Below, one piece after another: positions 27,535 through 33,908 of a DNA stretch of 64,000 nucleotides (positions are counted from its first letter, which is position 1; each line of letters starts with the position of its first letter). Both the position numbers and the translations under genes were made by a program. The notes under the pieces were generated by a model that saw only the letters and a program-made list of their open reading frames with translations, was not told where the DNA came from and did no database searches. The DNA comes from Vogesella sp. XCS3 (GTDB lineage: Bacteria; Pseudomonadota; Gammaproteobacteria; Burkholderiales; Chromobacteriaceae), in assembly GCF_020616155.1 (NCBI RefSeq), contig NZ_CP085530.1:325501-389500 (forward strand). The letters are read 5' to 3'.

Positions 27535-29778
27535 TTGGCTCACTCTGCATACATCAAAAGCGGCAAGACCCTGGGTCGTCAAGCTGCTGCCATCGCCCTG
27601 CTGACCATGCCTGCCCTGGTGCTGGCACAAACCGAAGCCACGCTGCCTACCACCAAGGTGACCGCCCCGGAGCAAACCACCCCGGCGATCAAGAAAACCA
27701 AGTCGGCGTCGGTAAAACTGACCCAGCCGCTGGTGGACACCCCGCAGACCGTTACCGTGATCAGCAAGGAAGTGCTGCAACAGCAAGGCGCGGTATCGCT
27801 GATGGATGCGCTGCGTAATACCCCGGGTATTACCATGCAGCTGGGCGAGGGCGGCAACACCAGTGCCGGTGATACGTTCTATATGCGTGGTTTTTCCGCG
27901 CAAGCCAGCACATTTGTAGATGGCGTGCGTGACCTGGGCGCGGTATCGCGCGATGCCTTCAACCTGGAACAGGTAGAAGTGGTGAAGGGCGCTGCCGGTG
28001 CCGACATCGGCCGTGGTGCGGCCAGTGGTTACGTGAACCTGATCAGCAAGACAGCCAACCTGGAAGACAGCATTGCCGGCAGCGTAGGCGCCAGCACGGC
28101 CGACAGCCAGCGCTTTACGCTGGACGCCAACAAGGTGATCGACGATACCACCGCCGTGCGCGTGAACCTGCTGCGCCAGCAAGGCGGCGTGGCTGGCCGT
28201 AATAAAGTAGAGAAAGAAACCGACGGTATCGCGGTTTCCGTGGCCACCGGCCTGGGCACCAACACCGTGTTCAGCCTGAATGCGCAGCATGTAAAGCAGG
28301 ACAACACCCCGGACGGCGGTACCTCCACCCTGGGTCTGCCGGGCTACTACCACAGCAGCCTGGGCAACCGTGCCGCTGCCGAGGTCAATAGCGAAAACTA
28401 CTACGGCCTGGATTCGGACTACGAACACGTTACTTCAGACATGATTACCGGCAAGCTGGAACATACTTTTGCCAGTGGTAACAAGCTGACCAACATCACC
28501 CGCTTTGGCCGCTCCAAGGTTGATCGCATCCTGCATTCGCTGGGCGGCCATACCCTGAGTAACATCAATAACCCGGCTACCTGGACCGCATCCCGCATTG
28601 CGCAGTCCAACCTGCAAGACAACACCATTCTGGCCAACCAGACCAACCTGAACAGCCGCTTCAAGACCGGTAGCATCGAGCACGAACTGCTGACGGGTAT
28701 CGAAATGCTGCACGAAGCGCAGAACAGCTATGGCCGTAGCAATGCCAACGGTGTCGCAGCCCCTGCGGCCAACCTGTACAACCCGAACAGCGCCGACAAG
28801 GCTAGCGTACTGCCAACCCTGACCGGTGCCAGCAACAAGGGCAGCACCGACACCCTGGCGCTGTACGCCTTTGATACACTGAAGCTGAACGAGCAATGGC
28901 AGCTGAGTGGTGGCCTGCGTTTCGAGCACTACAACACCGAAACCAACAACGTTGCCATCTCTACCGCCTCCAGCAACCCGACCCTGCCGGTAGGTACCAA
29001 AGTGCCGACTTCGCTGAAGAAGTCCGGCAACCTGTTGGGCGGCAAGCTGGGCATGCTGTTCAAGCCGGCAACCAACGGCAGCATCTACCTGTCGTACGCT
29101 ACGTCGCAGAAGCCGGCAGGTGGTGACAACTTCCAGCTGGATACCTCCAATACCAGCACCAACAACCCGGCGCTGGACCCGCAAGAAACCCAGAACATCG
29201 AGCTGGGCACCAAGTGGGACTTGCTGGATAACAAGCTGGGCCTGACTGCAGCCATCTACCAGACCACCAACAAGAACGAACTGGCCAAGCTGGACACCGC
29301 TACCAACACCTTTGCCCAGTACGGCAAGCGCCAGATTCAGGGCGTGGAGCTGGGCCTGGTGGGCCAGATCACCCCGGCATGGCAGGTGAGTGCGGGCGTT
29401 GCCCACATGGAAACCGAAGTGAAGCAGGGCGCTACCGCAGCCTCTACCGGCCTGCCTTCCGACTGGTCGCCAGAGCTGAGCGCCACCCTGTGGACCAGCT
29501 ACAAGGTGAATAATGCCATTACCATTGGCGGTGGTGCGCGCTACATGGGTAAACACAAAAACGCCAAGAGCCGCCCTAGCGATGCCATCCCGGGTATCGA
29601 GGACTACGTAGTTGTGGATGCCATGGCCAGCTACAAGCTGAACAAGAACGTGGACCTGCAGCTGAACGTGTACAACCTGCTGGACGAGAAGTACATCGCC
29701 AGCCTGAACAACAACCGTACCCGTTACACCCCAGGTGCGCCCCGCACCGCTAACCTGACGGCCAACTTTACCTTCTAA
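27535..29778 (+). CDS. TonB-dependent catecholate-type siderophore receptor
   Basis: 747 residues from a TTG start at 27535, behind GGAG (27524-27527). No in-frame ATG gives the signal peptide, which runs to about 31 (MPALVLAQ). The plug domain (about 50-165) has the family pattern VDTPQTVTVISKEVLQQQGA, FYMRGF, FVDGVRD and EVVKGAAGADIGRGAASGYVN. The 22-strand barrel follows and ends in the outer membrane signature TANLTANFTF with a terminal Phe. Overall it resembles Fiu/CirA-like receptors for monomeric catecholates. The two upstream operons and Fur control place it as the entry point of this iron locus. Ligand identity cannot be told from sequence. Confidence 0.92.
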   Translation: MAHSAYIKSGKTLGRQAAAIALLTMPALVLAQTEATLPTTKVTAPEQTTPAIKKTKSASVKLTQPLVDTPQTVTVISKEVLQQQGAVSLMDALRNTPGITMQLGEGGNTSAGDTFYMRGFSAQASTFVDGVRDLGAVSRDAFNLEQVEVVKGAAGADIGRGAASGYVNLISKTANLEDSIAGSVGASTADSQRFTLDANKVIDDTTAVRVNLLRQQGGVAGRNKVEKETDGIAVSVATGLGTNTVFSLNAQHVKQDNTPDGGTSTLGLPGYYHSSLGNRAAAEVNSENYYGLDSDYEHVTSDMITGKLEHTFASGNKLTNITRFGRSKVDRILHSLGGHTLSNINNPATWTASRIAQSNLQDNTILANQTNLNSRFKTGSIEHELLTGIEMLHEAQNSYGRSNANGVAAPAANLYNPNSADKASVLPTLTGASNKGSTDTLALYAFDTLKLNEQWQLSGGLRFEHYNTETNNVAISTASSNPTLPVGTKVPTSLKKSGNLLGGKLGMLFKPATNGSIYLSYATSQKPAGGDNFQLDTSNTSTNNPALDPQETQNIELGTKWDLLDNKLGLTAAIYQTTNKNELAKLDTATNTFAQYGKRQIQGVELGLVGQITPAWQVSAGVAHMETEVKQGATAASTGLPSDWSPELSATLWTSYKVNNAITIGGGARYMGKHKNAKSRPSDAIPGIEDYVVVDAMASYKLNKNVDLQLNVYNLLDEKYIASLNNNRTRYTPGAPRTANLTANFTF

Positions 29779-29802
29779 ACCAGGTAAAGCCGCCTGAAAC
29801 CG

Positions 29803-29832
29803 GCAGGCATGGCAGCGCGCTGCCATGCCTGC
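29803..29832. repeat. 30-bp perfect palindrome between the TonB receptor and hemP
   Basis: The 30 bases at 29803-29832 form a perfect inverted repeat (15+15) starting 25 nt after the receptor stop. There is no T-run. It could be a partial terminator, a transcript-stabilising hairpin or a protein-binding site. Confidence 0.7.
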
Positions 29833-29880
29833 TAATGATGGTGGTACACCACCGTTTTGCCCGTATGCCAAGGCAGGAAA

Positions 29881-30069
29881 ATGAATAACACGCCAACGCA
29901 AACCACCGTACCCGGCACGCCGAATGCACCGGCATTGCCAGCCGAGCTGCTGGATATCATCAGCAGCGACAGCCTGTTTGCCCAGCGCAAGGCATTGCTG
30001 ATCGAGCATAACGGCCAGCAATACCGGCTGCAGATTACCAAGCAGAACAAGCTGATCCTGACCAAGTAG
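29881..30069 (+). CDS. hemP: HemP-family hemin uptake protein
   Basis: 62 residues from the ATG at 29881 with AGGA just before it. The C-terminal half carries the HemP pattern: SLFAQRKALLIEHNGQQYRL then ITKQNKLILTK. HemP is a small cytosolic protein first linked to haem uptake and now known in some betaproteobacteria as an activator of haem receptor genes. It stands directly behind the siderophore receptor, not a haem receptor. The N-terminus is Pro/Thr-rich and variable, as usual. Confidence 0.9.
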   Translation: MNNTPTQTTVPGTPNAPALPAELLDIISSDSLFAQRKALLIEHNGQQYRLQITKQNKLILTK

Positions 30070-30116
30070 GCCATCTGGCGCGCTTGCCGCGCAGCCTGGG
30101 TTTCGGCTTCATTTTG

Positions 30117-30144
30117 CAGCGCACCGTTACGGGGCGCTGTTTGC
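30117..30144 (+). terminator. Possible terminator after hemP
   Basis: A 6-bp stem (30117-30122 with 30134-30139) is followed by a short T-rich stretch about 50 nt after the hemP stop. Confidence 0.35.
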
Positions 30145-30231
30145 ATTCGGGGGTATCTGCGCAGAACAGGGCTTGCAAAGCTGGCGCCGTGCCGGTACAA
30201 AACCCCACCCTTAGCCGATGAAAGACACGCA

Positions 30232-30993
30232 ATGGATACCACCGCCATCCAGCAAGCCGCCATTACCCTGGCCTCGCGCCGCCTGGCCGGGCAGCAGGGC
30301 CCGCAGTTGGCCGCAGCACAAGCGCCCGCCACGCTGCAGGACGCGCTGGCCATCCAGCAGGCCGTGAGCGCTTTGCTGGGCAATAGTGCGGGTGGCTGGA
30401 AGTGCGGCATGCCGTCGGACGAGCGGCTGGTGCTGGCCCCCATCTACGCCAGTACCATCAGCCACGGCGACACCTGCCACGCGTGGGTACGTGATGGCGT
30501 GGTGCGGGTGGAGCCGGAGCTGGCGTTTGTGTTTGCCGAAGGCTTGCCACCGCGGGCTGGTGCGTACAGCAGGGACGAAATCCTGGCGGCGGTGAGTAGC
30601 GTGCATCTGGCGCTGGAGCTGATAGACAGCCGCTTTGACGCCGAACCCAAGCCGCCTTTTTTGCAGGCGCTGGCCGATGGCCTGGTGAATCAGGGCTTGC
30701 ACCTGGGGCCGGCGGTGCCGTTGGCCGCAGCGTTGGCTGCCTCTGCCATGCCGCTGCGCGTGCAGCAGGGCGAGTGCGACGAGCTGCTGGATGGTGCGCA
30801 CCCGGCGGGTGACCCGCTGGCGCCGCTATTGTGGTTGGCAGGCTACCTGCAGCAGCAGGGGCAGGGCATTCTGCCGGGGCAGGCAGTCATTACCGGCTCG
30901 TACGCGGGCGTTATCCACTTGCAGCCGGACGAGCCGGCTACGCTGGGCTTTGGCGAGTTGGGGCAGCTGGTGGTGCGTTGCCTGCCGCGTTAG
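30232..30993 (+). CDS. 2-keto-4-pentenoate hydratase/fumarylacetoacetate hydrolase-family protein
   Basis: 253 residues covering the FAH C-terminal fold. Recognisable segments are GWKCGMPSDERLVLAPIYAS, VEPELAFVFAEGLPP (metal-binding Glu pair, as in the MhpD hydratase) and VHLALELIDSRF. The C-terminal ITGSYAGVIHLQPDEPATLGFGELGQLVV matches the GxxxG-type substrate loop and the final beta region. MhpD-type enzymes hydrate 2-hydroxypentadienoate in aromatic meta-cleavage. No other degradative genes are nearby, so the actual substrate is unknown. Confidence 0.85.
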   Translation: MDTTAIQQAAITLASRRLAGQQGPQLAAAQAPATLQDALAIQQAVSALLGNSAGGWKCGMPSDERLVLAPIYASTISHGDTCHAWVRDGVVRVEPELAFVFAEGLPPRAGAYSRDEILAAVSSVHLALELIDSRFDAEPKPPFLQALADGLVNQGLHLGPAVPLAAALAASAMPLRVQQGECDELLDGAHPAGDPLAPLLWLAGYLQQQGQGILPGQAVITGSYAGVIHLQPDEPATLGFGELGQLVVRCLPR

Positions 30994-31055
30994 GCTATAT
31001 GCTGTATACAGTATTTAAATAGCAGAAAATTCTATAAGTACAGACATTTACACTC

Positions 31056-31082
31056 GGCAGCTATATGGCTAATATGGCTGCC
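31056..31082 (+). other. Imperfect inverted repeat upstream of the metN promoter
   Basis: GGCAGC (31056-31061) pairs with GCTGCC (31077-31082), and ATAT (31063-31066) with ATAT (31072-31075) around a 5-nt loop. It lies about 60 nt after the hydratase gene and before the metN promoter. A terminator without T-run or an operator are both possible. Confidence 0.4.
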
Positions 31083-31090
31083 ATCAGTGC

Positions 31091-31119
31091 TTGACGTAAA
31101 TGAACATTTGGTGTTCAAT
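31091..31119 (+). promoter_or_regulatory. Candidate metN promoter with palindromic operator
   Basis: A -35 TTGACG (31091-31096) and -10 TTCAAT (31114-31119) are separated by 17 nt. Between and overlapping them is a perfect inverted repeat TGAACA-N5-TGTTCA (31101-31117). A further 14-bp palindrome lies at 31124-31137 around the expected start of transcription. A repressor of the methionine transporter could bind here. Confidence 0.5.
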
Positions 31120-31140
31120 TGCGATCAAATATTTGATTTA

Positions 31141-31189
31141 ACGCCGATTTGACACAGCTTGCGGGCGTAAAACAGCTAAAGCGTGGGGG
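31141..31189 (+). ncRNA. SAM-II-like riboswitch candidate in the metNIQ leader
   Basis: The segment can fold as an H-type pseudoknot. P1 pairs ACGCC (31141-31145) with GGCGT (31164-31168). The loop starts GATTT (31146-31150), as in SAM-II. P2 pairs AGCT (31156-31159) with AGCT (31174-31177), and CAC (31153-31155) with GTG (31183-31185), separated by AAAGC. The 3-prime segment AGCTAAA (31174-31180) also matches SAM-II. The loop between P1 and P2 (6 nt) is shorter than I remember for SAM-II (about 11). The downstream genes encode a methionine transporter, as expected for SAM control. Confidence 0.5.
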
Positions 31190-31232
31190 TAGTGACAGCC
31201 ACTATCACCAGAATTTTCAGTAGTGAAAATTC
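31190..31232 (+). other. Two leader hairpins between aptamer candidate and terminator
   Basis: TAGTG (31190-31194) pairs with CACTA (31200-31204). A perfect 9-bp stem (31211-31219 with 31224-31232) closes a GTAG tetraloop. The G-tract near 31185-31189 can pair with CCCC just after the second hairpin, a possible alternative to the terminator structure. Confidence 0.5.
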
Positions 31233-31240
31233 CCCAGCTT

Positions 31241-31274
31241 AAAGCCCGCCAGCGATAAACCGGCGGGCTTTTTT
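31241..31274 (+). terminator. Attenuator terminator just upstream of metN
   Basis: A 10-bp stem (31241-31250 with 31262-31271) runs into a T-tract to 31274. It ends only 6 nt before the metN ribosome binding site GGAG (31280-31283), so it cannot be the end of an upstream transcript only. It acts most simply as a regulated attenuator. Confidence 0.8.
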
Positions 31275-31288
31275 GCTTTGGAGTTCAC

Positions 31289-32026
31289 ATGATTCACCTG
31301 AAAAACGTACACAAGCGTTTCCAGAAGCCCGAGGGCGGCTGGTTTGACGCCGTGCGTGATACCAGCCTGCACGTCCGTGCCGGCGAGATTTTTGGTCTGA
31401 TCGGGTTTTCCGGTGCCGGCAAGTCCACTTTGCTGCGCCTGATCAACCTGCTGGAGCGCCCCGATAGCGGTAGCGTTACCGTGGACGGCCAGCAGCTTAC
31501 AACCCTGTCTGCCAGCGCGCTGCGCCGTGCCCGCCAGAATATTGGCATGGTGTTTCAGCAGTTCAACCTGATGGCCAACCGCACCGTGGCCGACAATATT
31601 GCCTTCCCGCTGGAAATTGCCGGCTGGAACCGTGCCGAGATCGACGCCCGCGTAGCCGAGTGCCTAGATATTGTCGGCCTGGCCGACCGTGCCCAGCACT
31701 ACCCGGCGCAGCTGTCTGGCGGCCAGAAGCAGCGCGTAGGCATTGCCCGCGCCCTGGCGCCGCGCCCGCACGTGATTCTGGCTGATGAGCCGACCTCGGC
31801 GCTGGACCCGAAAACCACCCAGTCCATTCTGGATTGCCTGCAGGACATCAACGCCCGTTTTGGCGTCACCGTGGTGATTGTTACCCACGAGATGCACGTG
31901 ATCCGTTCCATTTGCCACCGTGCCGCGCTGCTGGATGCGGGCGAGGTGGTGGAAATCCTGACCGTGCAAGACAAGCAGGTCAGCGCGCAGTCGGCGCTGG
32001 CCAAATCCCTGCTGGAGGTGGCGTAA
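31289..32026 (+). CDS. metN: Methionine ABC transporter ATPase MetN (short form)
   Basis: 245 residues. Walker A is GFSGAGKST (about 39-47), the signature is LSGGQKQRVGIARAL, and Walker B is VILADEPTSALDP, followed by the H-loop THEMHV. The typical C-terminal NIL (ACT-like) domain, which binds methionine and inhibits transport in the roughly 340-residue E. coli MetN, is missing. The protein ends soon after the ATPase. Short MetN proteins of this size are known from Neisseria. Loss of feedback inhibition would leave control to the leader RNA. It is followed directly by metI. Confidence 0.93.
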   Translation: MIHLKNVHKRFQKPEGGWFDAVRDTSLHVRAGEIFGLIGFSGAGKSTLLRLINLLERPDSGSVTVDGQQLTTLSASALRRARQNIGMVFQQFNLMANRTVADNIAFPLEIAGWNRAEIDARVAECLDIVGLADRAQHYPAQLSGGQKQRVGIARALAPRPHVILADEPTSALDPKTTQSILDCLQDINARFGVTVVIVTHEMHVIRSICHRAALLDAGEVVEILTVQDKQVSAQSALAKSLLEVA

Positions 32027-32713
32027 ATGGAAGAGCTGACTTTTGCCCAGGCGCTGGCCAATTTGTCCGACCTGGCGCCGGAAATCTGGCAGGCCAGCCT
32101 GGAAACCGGCCTGATGCTGGGTATCGGCCTGACGGCAGCCATCCTGCTGGGTGGCCCGCTGGGTGTGCTGCTATACCTGACGCAGCCGGGCCAGCTGTTT
32201 GCCCACCGTAGCGTCAATGGGGTGCTGGGCTGGCTGGTGAACCTGGTGCGTTCCTTTCCCTTCATTATCCTGATGGTGTCGCTGGTGCCGCTTACCCGTG
32301 TGCTGGTGGGCTCCACCATCGGCCCGATCGCTGCGGCCGTGCCGCTGTCGTTTGCCGCCATTCCGTACTTTGCCCGCCTGGTAGAGCAGACCCTGCGCGA
32401 GATCCCGCGTGGCGTGGTAGAGGCCGCCGAGGCCATGGGTGCCAGCCCGGCGCAGATCATCGTCAAGGTGCTAATCAACGAAGCGCGTGCCGGCCTGATT
32501 TCCAGCCTCACCATCCTTACTATCAGTTTCCTCAGCTACTCGGCCGTGGCCGGCGTGGTGGGCGGCGGCGGCATTGGCGACCTGGCTATCCGCTACGGCT
32601 ACTACCGCTTCCAGAGCGAAGTGATGATCGCCATGGTGCTGCTGCTGGTGGTGATCGTGCAGCTGATCCAGTTTGCCGGTAACCGCCTGGCGGCCCGGCT
32701 CGATAAACGTTAA
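32027..32713 (+). CDS. metI: Methionine ABC transporter permease MetI
   Basis: 228 residues, starting at the base after the metN stop codon. About five transmembrane helices are visible (22-45, 62-85, 95-115, 150-180, 200-220). The permease EAA loop is EAAEAMGASPAQIIVKVLI, the coupling helix that contacts MetN. The NLVRSFPFIILMVSLVPLTR segment is characteristic of MetI. It forms the inner membrane channel for D- and L-methionine. Confidence 0.95.
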   Translation: MEELTFAQALANLSDLAPEIWQASLETGLMLGIGLTAAILLGGPLGVLLYLTQPGQLFAHRSVNGVLGWLVNLVRSFPFIILMVSLVPLTRVLVGSTIGPIAAAVPLSFAAIPYFARLVEQTLREIPRGVVEAAEAMGASPAQIIVKVLINEARAGLISSLTILTISFLSYSAVAGVVGGGGIGDLAIRYGYYRFQSEVMIAMVLLLVVIVQLIQFAGNRLAARLDKR

Positions 32714-32756
32714 ACCCGATCAAGACAAAGAGATCTCTCTCACAAGGAGCATAAAA

Positions 32757-33566
32757 ATGCGTCGTTTTGCCCTCAAGACACTGGCTGTTGCCACCCTCGG
32801 TCTGGCCTTTGCGGCCAACGTACAAGCCGCTGACCCGGCCAAGAAAGAAATCGTGTTCGGTACCACCGTGGGCGATTTTGGTGACCAGGTAAAGCAGGCT
32901 ATCAAGCCGATTCTGGAGAAAAAAGGCTACACCGTGAAACTGGTGGAGTTCACCGACTACGTGCGCCCGAACCTGGCCCTGCAGGAAGGCTCGCTGGACG
33001 TGAACGTATTCCAGCACAAGCCTTACCTGGACAACTTCTCCAAAGAGCACAAGCTGAGCCTGAAAGAAGTGTTCCAGGTGCCTACCGCGCCGCTGGGTGT
33101 GTACCCGGGCAAACTGAAGTCGCTGAAAGACGTGAAAGAAGGCAGCACTGTCTCCGCGCCGAACGACCCGTCCAACTTCGCCCGTGCGCTGGTGATGTTC
33201 AACGACCTGGGCTGGGTAAAGCTGAAAAAAGGCATCAACCCGCTGACCGCTTCCGAGCGTGATATCGAAGTCAACGTGAAGAAGATCAAGATCGTGCCGC
33301 TGGAAGCTGCCCAGCTGCCGCGCTCGCGCGCTGACGTGGACTTTGCAGTGGTCAACGGCAACTACGCCATTTCGTCCGGCATCAAGCTGACCGAAGCCGT
33401 GTTCCAGGAAAAGAGCTACGCCTACGTAAACTGGGGCGTGATCAAGGCGGCTGACCTGAACAAGCCGTGGGCCAAGGACGTGATTGCTGCCTACAAATCG
33501 AAAGAATTCCGCGCCTGGGCCGAGCCGAAGTATCCCGGCTACAAATTCCCGGCAGACTGGAAGTAA
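32757..33566 (+). CDS. metQ: Methionine-binding protein MetQ, non-lipoprotein form
   Basis: 269 residues from the ATG at 32757 behind AAGGAGC. The open frame to 32673 overlaps metI. The signal peptide (1-24) ends VQAAD and has no lipobox Cys, so unlike E. coli MetQ it should be released by signal peptidase I as a soluble periplasmic protein. The NlpA/MetQ body is typical: KEIVFGTTVGDF, LVEFTDYVRPNLAL, SLDVNVFQHKPYL, SAPNDPSNFARAL and FAVVNGNYA. It delivers methionine to MetNI. Confidence 0.95.
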   Translation: MRRFALKTLAVATLGLAFAANVQAADPAKKEIVFGTTVGDFGDQVKQAIKPILEKKGYTVKLVEFTDYVRPNLALQEGSLDVNVFQHKPYLDNFSKEHKLSLKEVFQVPTAPLGVYPGKLKSLKDVKEGSTVSAPNDPSNFARALVMFNDLGWVKLKKGINPLTASERDIEVNVKKIKIVPLEAAQLPRSRADVDFAVVNGNYAISSGIKLTEAVFQEKSYAYVNWGVIKAADLNKPWAKDVIAAYKSKEFRAWAEPKYPGYKFPADWK

Positions 33567-33575
33567 GCGTTTTAC

Positions 33576-33601
33576 CCGTGCTGCGCTGCAGTACGGCTTT
33601 T
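33576..33601 (+). terminator. First terminator after metQ
   Basis: A 9-bp stem with one G-T pair (33576-33584 with 33588-33596) and a 3-nt loop is followed by CTTTT. It lies 9 nt after the metQ stop. Confidence 0.75.
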
Positions 33602-33633
33602 CCTTGAAAACTCCTGGCATTCAAGGCTTCCTG

Positions 33634-33657
33634 GCGGACTTCGGTCCGCTTTTTTTT
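33634..33657 (+). terminator. Second, strong terminator with TTCG loop
   Basis: A 6-bp stem GCGGAC/GTCCGC (33634-33639, 33644-33649) closes a TTCG tetraloop and is followed by eight T. It insulates the met operon from the giant-protein locus. Confidence 0.9.
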
Positions 33658-33908
33658 GCTTTTTTGCCCAGCGGGTGGGCTTGCTTTGGTATCTGATTGG
33701 TATTTTTCTGGAGGGCTGTTTCAGCCAGCTGGCAAGCTGTGGCGCGTTTTGTGATTTTTTAGCATTAAGGTGATTCAGTTTGTGCGTTTTGCTTAAAGTA
33801 ATGTAGCAGGACGGTGTGCATTTCAATACAATTGGCTAATTAAAAAATCCGGCTACTTTGCCTGTTGCAGGTCGCCGGGATATCGATACATAGCAAGGGT
33901 GGCACACT
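33658..33908 (+). promoter_or_regulatory. AT-rich promoter region of the AMIN-TolC/giant protein locus
   Basis: About 250 nt without a gene, clearly more AT-rich than the flanking coding DNA. A candidate -10 TACAAT is at 33827-33832, but no good -35 is seen at the right distance. The start of the next gene is preceded by AAGGGTGG (about 33895-33902). Nothing else was recognised here. Confidence 0.45.

Noticed and set aside
31101..31117. MetJ or MetR operator
   Set aside because: The inverted repeat TGAACA-N5-TGTTCA does not contain AGACGTCT-type boxes, and the TGAA and TTCA parts are 9 nt apart instead of 5.
31120..31280. SAM-I riboswitch or T-box in the metN leader
   Set aside because: The conserved SAM-I core and T-box specifier features were not found. 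The pseudoknot pattern fits SAM-II better.
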